Shown piece after piece: positions 27,478 through 35,643 of a DNA stretch of 64,000 bases; the first letter of the stretch is position 1, and each line of letters opens with the position of its first letter. A program made the translations under genes and the position numbers. The notes below the pieces were generated by a model that did no database searches, was not told the DNA's origin, and saw nothing but the letters and a program-made list of their open reading frames with translations. This DNA comes from Mesorhizobium sp. L-8-3 (GTDB taxonomy: Bacteria > Pseudomonadota > Alphaproteobacteria > Rhizobiales > Rhizobiaceae): assembly GCF_016756615.1 (NCBI RefSeq), contig NZ_AP023262.1:4403501-4467500 (forward strand), read 5' to 3'.

Positions 27478-28377
27478 ATGACCGCGCCACTGAACCATCC
27501 TCTGCCGCTGCTCGACCTGGATGTGCTGCGCACATTCGTCGCCATCGCCGAAACCGGCAGCTTTACCTCGGCAGCCAACGCCGTGTTCCGCACGCCGTCG
27601 GCTGTCTCCATGCAGATCAAGAAGCTGGAGGACATCCTTGGGCGCGCGGTCTTCTCGCGCGACGCACGCTCGGTCTCGCTGACGACCGAAGGCGAGATGT
27701 TGCTCGGCTATGCCCGGCGCATGCTGGCCATCAACCGCGAGGCGGTGTCGAAATTCATAGTGCCCGACATCACCGGCGTGGTTCGGCTAGGTTCTCCCGA
27801 CGATTATGGCGAGCGGGTCCTGCCGCACGTGCTTAAGCGCTTTGCGCAGTCGCATCCTTCGATCGCGGTGGATGTCGTCATCGACCAGAGCAGCAACCTG
27901 CGCCGCCGCATGGACGACCGCACGCTCGACATCACGCTGCTCACCAACTCCTTCAAGGTGAGCATGGAGGGGACGGAGATCCTGCTCACGGAGCCGATCG
28001 TCTGGGCCGGCGCGAAGGGCGGCTGTGCGCATCTGCGCGAGCCGCTTCCGGTTTCGCTGTGGGAAGAAGGCTGCGCCTGGCGCGCCGGTGCGCTGGAGGC
28101 GCTCGGGCGGGAAGGGCGCAACTATCGGGTCGCCTATATGAGCGCCCACACGGCCGGGCAACGCGCCGCCATCTTGGCCGATCTCGCGGTCGCGCCGCTG
28201 CCGAAATCCTTCCTCGGCTCCGAGATGGTCGAACTCACGCCCAAGGACGGCATGCCCGACATCGGCACCTACAGCCTTGCCATGATCGTCGCGCCCGACG
28301 CCATCCCCCCGGTCAAGGCCGCCGCGGACCACATCCGTGCCGCGTTCGAGGTGTTCAGGGAGACGGGGCGGTTCTGA
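27478..28377 (+). CDS. LysR-family transcriptional regulator
   Basis: 299 residues from ATG 27478 with GAAGAG at good spacing; GTG codons at 27469 and 27475 are alternatives. The winged helix-turn-helix is residues ~13-75 (TFVAIAETGSFTSAANAVFRTPSAVSMQIKKLE). The periplasmic-binding-protein-like effector domain follows, from ~residue 95 (VRLGSPDDYGERVLPHVL). It is divergent from the DUF1127 gene and shares an operator with it. The 3' end overlaps the convergent hydrolase gene by 23 bases. Effector unknown. Confidence 0.93.
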   Translation: MTAPLNHPLPLLDLDVLRTFVAIAETGSFTSAANAVFRTPSAVSMQIKKLEDILGRAVFSRDARSVSLTTEGEMLLGYARRMLAINREAVSKFIVPDITGVVRLGSPDDYGERVLPHVLKRFAQSHPSIAVDVVIDQSSNLRRRMDDRTLDITLLTNSFKVSMEGTEILLTEPIVWAGAKGGCAHLREPLPVSLWEEGCAWRAGALEALGREGRNYRVAYMSAHTAGQRAAILADLAVAPLPKSFLGSEMVELTPKDGMPDIGTYSLAMIVAPDAIPPVKAAADHIRAAFEVFRETGRF

Positions 28378-29296
28378 CCGGGGCCGGCGTCGACTTTCCG
28401 GCCCCGCCGATATCGCCAAGGAAGGTGACCATGCGGTCGCGCGCGCGGCGGGCTTCGGGCATGTCGATCAGCGGCCAGACATGGATCATGCCGGGCTCCG
28501 AAACGAGATCCACATCGATGCCGGCGGCGCGCGCACGCTCGGCGAAGATAAGGCTGTCCGGATTGAGGATGTCGCGCGTCCCGGTGAAAAGCAGCGTCCT
28601 GGGCAACACTGACAGGTCGCCGTAGAGCGGACTGATGCGCCAGTCCGTCCGCTCGATGCCGGCACTGTAGAGGCGGACCGCCTCGAGCCCGCCTGGTATC
28701 CCCAGCCACGGATCGATGCGCTCGACCGCGTGCAAGGCGGGGTTGGCGAGCGTCATGTCAAGGCCGGGCGAGATCAGCACATGACGGGCGGGCGCCGGCA
28801 AGCCCTCCCGAACCGCCATCATGGTCAACACCACGGCCATGTTGCCGCCTGCCGAATCTCCCATGAAGACGATGTCGTTTTCCGGCGTCTCGTCGAGCAT
28901 GCCGCGATAGACTTCGCCGACCATGCCGAACATGGCGTGAAAATCATGCTCGGGCGCCAGCGGGTAGACGGGAACCGTGATCCGCGCCCCGAGCCTCTCG
29001 GCCATCTCGGCGATCAGAGCCCAGTGAAATTTCGTGATTTCAAAGACATAGGCGCCGCCGTGAAGGTAGAGAATCCGCATGTCGCCAAACGTCTTCGGGG
29101 TAACCTCGTAGACCGGGAACCCTTGGACCTCGCGGCATGTCGTGGCGATCCGGGCCGCGATCTTCGGCGGGGGCCGATGGTCCTGCGTCCGGCGCGAACG
29201 GGCTATCCAGCGATGCAGCCCTTCGGGGCTGGTGAAGGCTTTCTTGCGGCTGTGCTTGAGGATGAAGGCGACGAAATGGCTTTTCAGGCTCGGCAT
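28355..29296 (-). CDS. Alpha/beta hydrolase of the hormone-sensitive-lipase family
   Basis: 313 residues. The oxyanion motif HGGAY is at residues 79-83, the nucleophile elbow GDSAGG at 146-151 (Ser148). The Asp of the triad is in TGTRDILNPD and the His in GMIHVWPL near the C-terminus, so a full catalytic triad of the bacterial HSL (family IV) esterases is present. A soluble cytoplasmic esterase of unknown substrate is expected. It converges on the LysR gene with a 23-base overlap of 3' ends. Confidence 0.92.
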   Translation of the reverse strand: MPSLKSHFVAFILKHSRKKAFTSPEGLHRWIARSRRTQDHRPPPKIAARIATTCREVQGFPVYEVTPKTFGDMRILYLHGGAYVFEITKFHWALIAEMAERLGARITVPVYPLAPEHDFHAMFGMVGEVYRGMLDETPENDIVFMGDSAGGNMAVVLTMMAVREGLPAPARHVLISPGLDMTLANPALHAVERIDPWLGIPGGLEAVRLYSAGIERTDWRISPLYGDLSVLPRTLLFTGTRDILNPDSLIFAERARAAGIDVDLVSEPGMIHVWPLIDMPEARRARDRMVTFLGDIGGAGKSTPAPVRTAPSP

Positions 29297-29649
29297 GCAG
29301 TTTGTTCCATCGGCGCGGGATCTGCGGCTGTGGCGGGATCGCCGAGCCTGACTGACCTGTCGGGAAAGTCAACCGCCCCCCGGCGGATGGCTAGCCCCTC
29401 CGGCAAGCAGCGCCACCGGATTGGTCTCCGGTGGCGCCGAGCGCCCTGCCCAATGGCAGCCCCCGCCATGGTGCCCACGGACGCTGAGGTCGAGAATTAG
29501 CCAGTTCGAGGAAACAGCTTTCTGTCACGATGATGGGGCGGCCGTGTATCCGGACGATTGCGGCAGGGCACCAACCTTGGCCGTTTCTGTTACCGGGCTG
29601 AAACATTGGCGCGCCGCTATCGCGGAACTCCAAGCCTCGCAGGGTGCCG
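29297..29649. other. Gap with hairpin, no gene seen
   Basis: No supportable gene lies between the hydrolase and the corrinoid activator gene. The one structure is a perfect 10-6-10 hairpin at 29411-29436 (arms CGCCACCGGA / TCCGGTGGCG). It could stop minus-strand transcription from the activator gene; no T run follows. Confidence 0.5.
29411..29436 (-). terminator. Possible terminator downstream of corrinoid activator gene
   Basis: Perfect 10-bp inverted repeat with a 6-base loop, about 215 bases after the stop codon of the minus-strand activator gene. There is no U run, so it may instead stabilise RNA or block Rho-dependent read-through. Confidence 0.4.
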
Positions 29650-31716
29650 TCAACCTCTGCGCCGCGCCGCCCGTTCTTCGCGCGAGCGCCGGCGCGGCGC
29701 TCCGTCGCCGGGCTCGCCCGTCTCGGTTGCCGCCTTGCGTAGCGGAAGCTTCACCTGCTCGGTGAGCTTCGGGAATGGATCGACCTTGTTCGGCAGCGCC
29801 ATGGCGTTGACGAAGAGTTGCTGGAAGTTGGGTTCGAGCGCCGTCTCGATCTTCTCGATGCGCGCGACTTCCGTCTCGATCTCGCGGCGATGGTTGCGGT
29901 TGAGCAGCGCCATGAGCGCCCCGGTGCCGGCCGCATTGCCGACCGCCTTCACTTCCGAAAGATCGCAGTCGGGGATCAGGCCGAGAACCATCGCATATTT
30001 CGGATCGATGAACGAACCGAATGCGCCGGCGAAGCGGATGATGTCGACGTGATCGATGCCCTGTTTTTCCATCAAGAGCTTCACGCCGGCATAGAGCGCT
30101 GCTTTGGCAAGCTGGATGGCGCGAACGTCGTTCTGCGTGACCGTGATGCGCGGTTCGCCGTCGCGAAGCAGGTAGGAGAAGGTGCGGCCGTTCTGGATGA
30201 TGCGTGGGCTTCTTTCGGCGAGCGCGCCGTCGACGACGCCGTCTTCGGAGATGATCCCGGTGAGATACATCTCGGCGACGACCTCGATGATGGCGGAACC
30301 GCAGATGCCGGTGACGCCTGTCGCGGCGGCAGCGGCCTCGAAGCCTTCCTCGTCGGACCACTTGTCGACGCCGATGACCCGGAACTTCGGCTCCAGCGTC
30401 TCGGGATCGATGCGCACGCGCTCGATCGCGCCGGGGGCAGCGCGCTGGCCGGAGGAGATCTCCGCGCCTTCGAAGGCGGGTCCGGTCGGCGAGGAGGCCG
30501 CCACCACGCGCGTGCTGTTGCCGAGCACGATTTCGGCATTGGTGCCGACGTCGACCAGCAGCATCATCTTGTCCTGGCGATATGGGCCTTCCGACAGCGT
30601 CGCGCCGGCCGCGTCGGCGCCGACATGACCGGCGATGCACGGGAGCATGTAGAGGCGCGCGCCGCGATTGACGGCAATATCCACCTCATGCGCCCAGTAC
30701 TGCAGCGAGCCCGAGACGGCGAGCGCGAAGGGAGCCTGGCCGAGTTCGGTCGGGTCGATGCCGAGGAACAGATGGTGCATGATCGGATTGGCGACGAAGA
30801 CACAGTCGAAGATGTCTTCGCGATTGACGTCGCCTTCCGCGCAGACCTTGCCGATCAGCGTGTTGACCGCCTCGCGCACCGCCTTGGTCATGGCCTCGCG
30901 GCCGTCCGGGTTCATCATCACATAGGACACGCGGCTCATCAGGTCTTCGCCGAAGCGGATCTGCGGGTTCGACGTGCCGGAGGAGGCCGCGATGCGCCCT
31001 GAGAGCAACGACACCAGATGCATCGCGATCGTGGTCGATCCGATGTCGCAGGCTATGCCGTAAGCTTCGTTCTTCAGCCCCGGGAACAGGCCGATAATGA
31101 AGGGGCGGGAGGTGTCCATATCGCGATGGATGGCAGCGGTGACGCCCCAATTGCCCTTGCGCAGGATCGACTGTACCTGCGGGATCAGGTGCGGGGCGAT
31201 CAGCAGGTCCTTCCAGCCCCAGTCCTTCTCCAGCATTGCCTTCAGCCGGTCGAGATCGCCGAGCGGCTTGTGCATGTCCGGCTCGTCCACTTCGACATAG
31301 CAGAGCTGGACGGCGGCGTTGCGCTCGATCACGCGGTCGGTCGCCGCCTTGCGCACGACCTGGGCGTTGATGACCGTGTCCTGCGGCACGTCGACGACAA
31401 GATCGCCCTCGACCGTCGCCGAGCAGGAGAGGCGGCGGCCTTCCGGCAGGCCGCGGACGCGCTCGTAACGCTCTTCCTTTGCTCCCTTGGGAGATATGTG
31501 CTCGAGCGAGGAGACGATCTTGTGCTTGGCGAAATTGCCTTGCTGCACCTCGATCTGGCAACGTCCGCAGGTGGCGCGCCCGCCGCACACGCTCTCGACA
31601 TAGACGCCGAGGGAACGTGCCGCGTCGAGGATGGGCGTGCCTCTCGGGAACCGCCCGCGCTTGCCTGACGGCATGAACAGGACGAGCGGGTCGGTGATGT
31701 TGGGGGGAGGGTTCAA
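29650..31716 (-). CDS. Corrinoid activation protein, RACo/RamA-like (2Fe-2S + ASKHA)
   Basis: 688 residues. The N-terminal 2Fe-2S ferredoxin domain has Cys44, Cys50, Cys53 and Cys98 (CGGRATCGRC ... RLSC). A linker leads to the DUF4445/ASKHA actin-like ATPase region starting DIGSTT at 224-229, with LLVDVGTNAEIVLGN and FAGAFGSFIDP later. RACo-type proteins use ATP to re-reduce corrinoid proteins inactivated to Co(II), here probably the corrinoid protein at 38.1-38.8 kb. The start is a TTG at 31714-31716, backed by a perfect AAGGAGG at 7-base spacing; that site lies inside a dispersed repeat. The C-terminus is an arginine-rich tail (RRRSREERAARRRG). Confidence 0.92.
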   Translation of the reverse strand: MNPPPNITDPLVLFMPSGKRGRFPRGTPILDAARSLGVYVESVCGGRATCGRCQIEVQQGNFAKHKIVSSLEHISPKGAKEERYERVRGLPEGRRLSCSATVEGDLVVDVPQDTVINAQVVRKAATDRVIERNAAVQLCYVEVDEPDMHKPLGDLDRLKAMLEKDWGWKDLLIAPHLIPQVQSILRKGNWGVTAAIHRDMDTSRPFIIGLFPGLKNEAYGIACDIGSTTIAMHLVSLLSGRIAASSGTSNPQIRFGEDLMSRVSYVMMNPDGREAMTKAVREAVNTLIGKVCAEGDVNREDIFDCVFVANPIMHHLFLGIDPTELGQAPFALAVSGSLQYWAHEVDIAVNRGARLYMLPCIAGHVGADAAGATLSEGPYRQDKMMLLVDVGTNAEIVLGNSTRVVAASSPTGPAFEGAEISSGQRAAPGAIERVRIDPETLEPKFRVIGVDKWSDEEGFEAAAAATGVTGICGSAIIEVVAEMYLTGIISEDGVVDGALAERSPRIIQNGRTFSYLLRDGEPRITVTQNDVRAIQLAKAALYAGVKLLMEKQGIDHVDIIRFAGAFGSFIDPKYAMVLGLIPDCDLSEVKAVGNAAGTGALMALLNRNHRREIETEVARIEKIETALEPNFQQLFVNAMALPNKVDPFPKLTEQVKLPLRKAATETGEPGDGAPRRRSREERAARRRG

Positions 31717-31720
31717 TTTG

Positions 31721-31770
31721 GTGCCTCCTTCGAGGCTCGCTTCGCTCGCTCCTCAAGGTGAGGAAGGTCG
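31721..31770 (-). repeat. Dispersed hairpin repeat, copy B (carries RBS of activator gene)
   Basis: Minus-strand copy reading CTCACCTTGAGG, GCGAGCGAAGCGAGC, CTCGAAGGAGGCACC. It differs from the other copies at GGAGGCACC (others GGACGCACC), which creates the AAGGAGG Shine-Dalgarno sequence of the adjacent activator gene. Confidence 0.8.
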
Positions 31771-31834
31771 GCGCGTTTTATTTTGTCCTCAAGGCGAGGA
31801 GATTGGCTCGCTTTTTTTGGCCGAGGGTACGGGA

Positions 31835-31882
31835 GTGCGTCCTTCGAGGCTCGCTTCGCTCGCACCTCAGGATGAGGAAGGT
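31835..31882 (-). repeat. Dispersed hairpin repeat, copy C
   Basis: Minus-strand copy with CTCATCCTGAGGTGCGAGC and AGCGAGCCTCGAAGGACGC. With copy D it forms an inverted pair about 48 bases apart. A partial fragment (CCTCAAGGCGAGG, about 31790-31802) lies between B and C. Confidence 0.8.
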
Positions 31883-31930
31883 GTGCGCTTCTTGATCCCA
31901 TCTCAGGATGGGGGAGTGCAGTGTGCCGAC

Positions 31931-31977
31931 CGTCCTCATTCTGAGGTGCGAGCGAAGCGAGCCTCGAAGGACGCACC
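31931..31977 (+). repeat. Dispersed hairpin repeat, copy D
   Basis: Plus-strand copy (CGTCCTCATTCTGAGG ... CTCGAAGGACGCACC), about 90 bases upstream of the GIY-YIG gene. It differs from copy C at one position in the core. Confidence 0.8.
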
Positions 31978-32069
31978 AGATCGTTGAAACGCCGACACGT
32001 TGTCATTCGATGCGTGCTCGTGGCAGAATTTCTCCTGGAAGCTGGGCGAGTTTCCAAGGGGGGAGCCTG

Positions 32070-32378
32070 ATGCCGTTTGAGATGACCGTCTACATTCTCC
32101 GCTGCGCTGACGATTCCTACTATGTCGGGTCGACCAAGCAGGCTGTCGAGGCACGCGTTTGGGAACACAACAACCTGCCTATCGACGGCTACACCACGAG
32201 GCGGCGCCCCGTTGAGCTCGTGTTCACGGAAACCTACGACCGCATCACCGATGCGATCGCGCGTGAGCAGCAGCTGAAGGGATGGTCGCGACGCAAGAAA
32301 GAAGCGCTTATCGCGCTTGCCTACGAATCTCTGCCGGAGCTTTCTCGTCGTGGCCACCTTGTCGCCAAGGCCCCTTAG
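32070..32378 (+). CDS. GIY-YIG nuclease-domain protein
   Basis: 102 residues. ATG 32070 with AAGGGGGGAG upstream. The catalytic first strand reads VYILRC...YYVGSTK (the GIY-YIG pair as VYI and YVG), followed by RVWEHN and the Arg/Glu helix around TYDRITDAIAREQQLKGW. It is a UPF0213/YhbQ-type single-domain member. It is flanked by copies D and E of the dispersed hairpin repeat and sits between two methyl-transfer genes on the opposite strand, so it looks like an insertion. Cellular role unknown; a link to the repeats is speculative. Confidence 0.88.
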   Translation: MPFEMTVYILRCADDSYYVGSTKQAVEARVWEHNNLPIDGYTTRRRPVELVFTETYDRITDAIAREQQLKGWSRRKKEALIALAYESLPELSRRGHLVAKAP

Positions 32379-32399
32379 GCTGTTCAGCAAATAAGGTGG

Positions 32400-32443
32400 T
32401 GGGTCCTTCGAGGCTCGCTTCGCTCGCTCCTCAGGATGAGGGA
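32400..32443 (-). repeat. Dispersed hairpin repeat, copy E
   Basis: Minus-strand copy (CCCTCATCCTGAGGAGCGAGC ... shortened here), starting 22 bases after the GIY-YIG stop codon. It pairs in inverted orientation with copy F about 115 bases away. Confidence 0.8.
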
Positions 32444-32557
32444 AGTTGCGGCCCGGCATTTTGGATCCGCCAACCCTAGATGTTGGGAGCAACCCTACCG
32501 TCGTCCTGACTGTTCGGACGGGCCGAGTTCTCCAAGTAGCGGACGCAGTGCGCCTTC

Positions 32558-32604
32558 CGTCCTCATCCTGAGGAGCGAGCAAAGCGAGCCTCGAAGGACG
32601 CACC
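32558..32604 (+). repeat. Dispersed hairpin repeat, copy F
   Basis: Plus-strand copy (CGTCCTCATCCTGAGG, then AGCGAGCAAAGCGAGC, then CTCGAAGGACGCACC), ending 7 bases before the stop codon of the convergent methyltransferase gene. It may double as a terminator. Confidence 0.8.
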
Positions 32605-32611
32605 ACTTCAT

Positions 32612-33589
32612 CTACCCTCTCGCCAGCCGCGCCTCGCGGCCGCCGCGGCGCCGTCCGCCGTTGCCGGCGGCGGCGTCGCCGGGCGTGTTGACCGCGACCG
32701 GGGCAGGGGCTGCATGGCCGCCTTCGGCCGGTTTGTAGTCCTTGTAGGTCTTGATCCAGGTCGTGCAGTGCTCGTCCGTGCCGGCCAGGACGTTGGCGCC
32801 GCGCACTGCTTCCATTTCCTGGGGGCGGCAGGGATTCATGATGGCGCTGGTCATGCCGGCGCCGATCACCATGGGGATGAAGGCCGCGTTGATGCCATGG
32901 CGGTGCGGCAGGCCGAAGGAGATGTTGGACAGGCCGCAGGTGGTGTTGACCTTCAGTTCCTCGCGCAGGCGGCGAAGCAGCGCGAAGACCTGGCGGCCGG
33001 CGTCGCCCAGCGCGCCGATGGGCATCACAAGCGGATCGACCACCACGTCATGCGCCGGGATGCCATGGTCGGCGGCCCGCTCGACGATCTTCTTGGCCAC
33101 GGCGAAACGTACGTCCGGGTCCATAGAGATGCCGGTCTCGTCATTGGAGATCGCCACGACGGGCACGTTGTATTTCCTGACCAGCGGCAGGATCGCTTCG
33201 AGCTTCTCCTCCTCGCCGGTGACGGAGTTCACCAGGGGCCGGCCCTTGGCGACCTTCAGCGCGGCCTCGATGGCGGCTGTCACCGAACTGTCGATCGACA
33301 GCGGCAGGTCGACGAGTCCCTGGACGATCTCCAGCGTCCGGACGAGCAGCGCCGGCTCGGTCGCGTTGGGGTCCACGGCGGTCACGCCGGCATTGACGTC
33401 GAGCATGGTGGCGCCGGCTGCTGCCTGCTCCAGCGCGTCCTTGCGGACCGTGTCGAAATTGCCTGCCACCATCTCGGCCGCCAGCTTCTTGCGGCCGGTC
33501 GGGTTGATGCGCTCGCCGATGACGCAGAACGGCTGGTCGAAACCGATGATGATTTCCTTGGTCGCCGAGGCGACGATGGTACGGGTCAT
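32612..33589 (-). CDS. Methyltetrahydrofolate:corrinoid methyltransferase (DHPS-like)
   Basis: 325 residues. A pterin-binding TIM barrel like AcsE/MtgA: FCVIGERINPTGRKKL at residues 21-36, MLDVNAGV at ~62, LPLSIDSS at ~95, AISNDETGISMDP for the metal/pterin pocket, and NTTCGLSNISFGLPHR late in the barrel. It moves methyl groups between THF and a corrinoid protein; in this setting the likely direction is corrinoid to THF. After the barrel comes a low-complexity tail ending GGRRRGGREARLARG, which is not part of the fold. A palindromic operator lies 17 bases upstream of the start. It follows metF with an 80-bp gap. Confidence 0.92.
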   Translation of the reverse strand: MTRTIVASATKEIIIGFDQPFCVIGERINPTGRKKLAAEMVAGNFDTVRKDALEQAAAGATMLDVNAGVTAVDPNATEPALLVRTLEIVQGLVDLPLSIDSSVTAAIEAALKVAKGRPLVNSVTGEEEKLEAILPLVRKYNVPVVAISNDETGISMDPDVRFAVAKKIVERAADHGIPAHDVVVDPLVMPIGALGDAGRQVFALLRRLREELKVNTTCGLSNISFGLPHRHGINAAFIPMVIGAGMTSAIMNPCRPQEMEAVRGANVLAGTDEHCTTWIKTYKDYKPAEGGHAAPAPVAVNTPGDAAAGNGGRRRGGREARLARG

Positions 33590-33606
33590 TATCCTCTCCG
33601 TGGGAT

Positions 33607-33622
33607 ATAAAGATTTCTTTAT
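33607..33622. promoter_or_regulatory. Palindromic operator ATAAAGA-N2-TCTTTAT
   Basis: 7-bp arms ATAAAGA and TCTTTAT around TT, directly upstream of the methyl-THF methyltransferase start. The same arms, extended to 10 bp, occur at 47297-47318 upstream of the BHMT-like gene. ArsR-family SAH/SAM-responsive regulators of methionine-cycle genes in alphaproteobacteria are thought to use sites of this shape; identity of the regulator here is inference. Confidence 0.6.
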
Positions 33623-33669
33623 GTCTTTGTCTGGGCCCTATCAAGCAAGCTGCGCCGCCTGACACTCAC

Positions 33670-34770
33670 TCAATGCGCGGTCTTCACCATGTCGATCTGG
33701 GACTCGGTAACGTTGTCATGCAGGATGTGGTCGAGCCGCTGGGCGACCACATGGTCGTCGCTGCGCGGTTCGCGCTTCCAGGGCCTTCGCCCTTTCAGCA
33801 CGCCCGATTCGTCGACGATCTCGGCGACATATTCCTCCTGGCGGTAGGCCATCACATGGATGCCGGAAACGCCCTGGATCTCCTTCACCTCGTTGATGAT
33901 GTCGATCGCCAGCTTCTTGCCTTCCTTCTTCTGGTCCTGCGCGCCTTCGAGCCGCTCGACCACCGCATCGGGGATGTGGATTCCCGGCACGTTGGAGCGG
34001 ATCCAGCGGGCGGTTCTGGCCGATGCCAGCGGGCCGACGCCGACCAGGATGAAGCACTTCTCGGCATAACCGAGGTCGCGCACGCGCTTCATGTATTCGC
34101 GGAACATCGGCACGTCGAAGCAGTACTGGCTCTGTACGAACTGTGCGCCGGCGGCGATCTTTTTGCCCAGCCGGTAAGGCCGGAAATCGTAAGGCGGCGC
34201 GAAGGGGTTGATGGCAGCGCCGAGGAAAAGCTGGGGCGGCGTGGTCAACTTGCGGCCCGACAGGAATTTGCCGTTGTCGCGCATGATACGGACGGTCTCC
34301 AGCAGCGACATGCAGTCGAGGTCGAAGACGGGTTTCGCCCCGGGCTGGTCGCCTGCCTGCACGCCGTCGCCGGTCAGGCACAATATGTTGCCCACGCCCA
34401 TGGCTGCCGCGCCCAGCACGTCGCCCTGTATGGCGATGCGGTTCTTGTCGCGGCAGGCGATCTGCATGATCGGCGCATAACCCATGCGGGTCAGCAGGGC
34501 GCAGATGCCTACCGACGACATGTGGCAGTTGGCGCCCGAGGCGTCGACCGCGTTGATGCCGTCGACCCAGCCGTCGAAGATCCTGGCGCGGTTGTAGACG
34601 TCTTCCGGGTCGGCGCTGTCCGGCGGGTTGAGCTCGGTCGTGACCGCGAACTCGCCGCGACGCAGCACCCGTTCCAGCCGGCCGCGCGAGGAATGGCCGG
34701 GCAAGGGTTCGAGCGGCAGGTGTATGCCTTCCGGATTCTCGTCGCGCTGGGGAGGGCGTTTCTCGATCAT
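33670..34770 (-). CDS. metF: Methylenetetrahydrofolate reductase, MetF family
   Basis: 366 residues starting MIEKRPPQRDENPEG; the longer frame upstream is shadow of metV. A FAD/THF TIM barrel: FAVTTELNPPDSADPEDV near the N-terminus, GINAVDASGANCHMSS, IACRDKNRIAIQGDVLGAAAMGVGNILCLTGDG and later GVGPLASA. It starts inside the stop of metV (ATGA overlap). The MetF+MetV pairing is the Wood-Ljungdahl-type arrangement, so it can run methyl-THF to methylene-THF as needed when methyl groups are catabolised. It is also compatible with normal methionine supply. Confidence 0.9.
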   Translation of the reverse strand: MIEKRPPQRDENPEGIHLPLEPLPGHSSRGRLERVLRRGEFAVTTELNPPDSADPEDVYNRARIFDGWVDGINAVDASGANCHMSSVGICALLTRMGYAPIMQIACRDKNRIAIQGDVLGAAAMGVGNILCLTGDGVQAGDQPGAKPVFDLDCMSLLETVRIMRDNGKFLSGRKLTTPPQLFLGAAINPFAPPYDFRPYRLGKKIAAGAQFVQSQYCFDVPMFREYMKRVRDLGYAEKCFILVGVGPLASARTARWIRSNVPGIHIPDAVVERLEGAQDQKKEGKKLAIDIINEVKEIQGVSGIHVMAYRQEEYVAEIVDESGVLKGRRPWKREPRSDDHVVAQRLDHILHDNVTESQIDMVKTAH

Positions 34771-35348
34771 GCCGCGGTCCTGGCCTTGTCCTTTTCCGCG
34801 GCGGCGAGCGCGGTGACGCGCAGCCAGGCCGAGGTCTCGCGCAGTGACTGGTCGACCGGCTTCTGCACTGCGAGGATGTTGTCGCCATGGACCATGTTGC
34901 GCGACCCTTCCCAGGCCTTCACCCAGACGCAGGGCATGTCGGGCTCGACCTCGCAATTGCCATTGGCCCGCACACCGCCGCAGGGGCCGTTGCGCAACTG
35001 CTTCGGGCAGTTCATCGGGCAGGACATGCCGGTCGAGGAGAGCACGCATTGGCCGCACATGCGGCAGTCGAACATCAGGCCTTTGACCCGCTTCTCGACG
35101 AACGTCACCGGTCCTTCGACGCGCGCATAACCGATGCCCTTCCACAAGGGATGGAGCAGCAGGAACATGTCGGCGAAGTGGCCGTAGAACCATTCGAGCA
35201 ATCGCGAATGCCGCACGGACCAGAGCCGCATCGTGTAGCGGCGCTGCACGCGCCTCTGCGGCGAGACATCAGCCGGCTTGTAGTCGGATTTGGGCGCCGC
35301 CTTCTTGACGAGCGTCGCCTGGGTCACCATCGGCTGGGTATCAGACAT
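34767..35348 (-). CDS. MetV-like zinc protein, MTHFR C-terminal-domain family
   Basis: 193 residues from MSDTQPMV; upstream codons belong to the neighbour's shadow. The Cys-rich core FDCRMCGQCVLSSTG, followed by MSCPMNCPKQLRNGPCGG and NCEVEPDMPCVW, matches the MTHFR_C (MetV) family that partners MetF in acetogens and some proteobacteria and binds metal or an Fe-S cluster. It overlaps the upstream small gene by 8 bases and metF by 4, so all three are translationally coupled. Confidence 0.88.
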   Translation of the reverse strand: MSDTQPMVTQATLVKKAAPKSDYKPADVSPQRRVQRRYTMRLWSVRHSRLLEWFYGHFADMFLLLHPLWKGIGYARVEGPVTFVEKRVKGLMFDCRMCGQCVLSSTGMSCPMNCPKQLRNGPCGGVRANGNCEVEPDMPCVWVKAWEGSRNMVHGDNILAVQKPVDQSLRETSAWLRVTALAAAEKDKARTAA

Positions 35349-35643
35349 CTTCCTTGCCGCCTGCCTTGACCAGGGCGACCAGCCGCTCCCGGTCGTATTT
35401 CGCATCGAGCGCCTGAAAGGCCTTCTCCGCCTCCGCTTCGAGATCGTCGCCGACAGGCACGGGGTCGGCCTTGCGCCATTCGGCGAGATAGGCGTCGGTA
35501 TCGCCGGCTCCGGTGCGCATGGCGCACATGTCGATCGCCTCGGTGAATCGCAGCGGCAGTTCGCGCTTGGCGCTCTGCCGGCCCTTCTTCACGATGACCT
35601 GGGCGGGGATATCACGCCAGTAGACGACAATGAGATCGGCCAT
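35341..35643 (-). CDS. PF13769-type small protein ('virulence factor' domain)
   Basis: 100 residues from the ATG giving MADLIVVYWRDIPAQVIVKKG; the blocks ELPLRFTEAIDMCAMRTG and DAYLAEWRK are typical of this family. The family name is historical and no activity is established. It is the first gene of the overlapping unit with metV and metF, and the family is often found next to MetV/MttB genes in alphaproteobacteria, so a role in C1 transfer is likely. Confidence 0.75.
   Translation of the reverse strand: MADLIVVYWRDIPAQVIVKKGRQSAKRELPLRFTEAIDMCAMRTGAGDTDAYLAEWRKADPVPVGDDLEAEAEKAFQALDAKYDRERLVALVKAGGKEDV

Noticed and set aside
29525-30640. 371-codon minus-strand frame overlapping the activator gene
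   Set aside because: Arg/His-rich shadow frame of the corrinoid activator gene on the same strand.
31721-32604. CRISPR array from the evenly shaped repeats
   Set aside because: Copies are in both orientations with irregular spacing, contain hairpins, and no cas genes are near; they are dispersed intergenic repeats.
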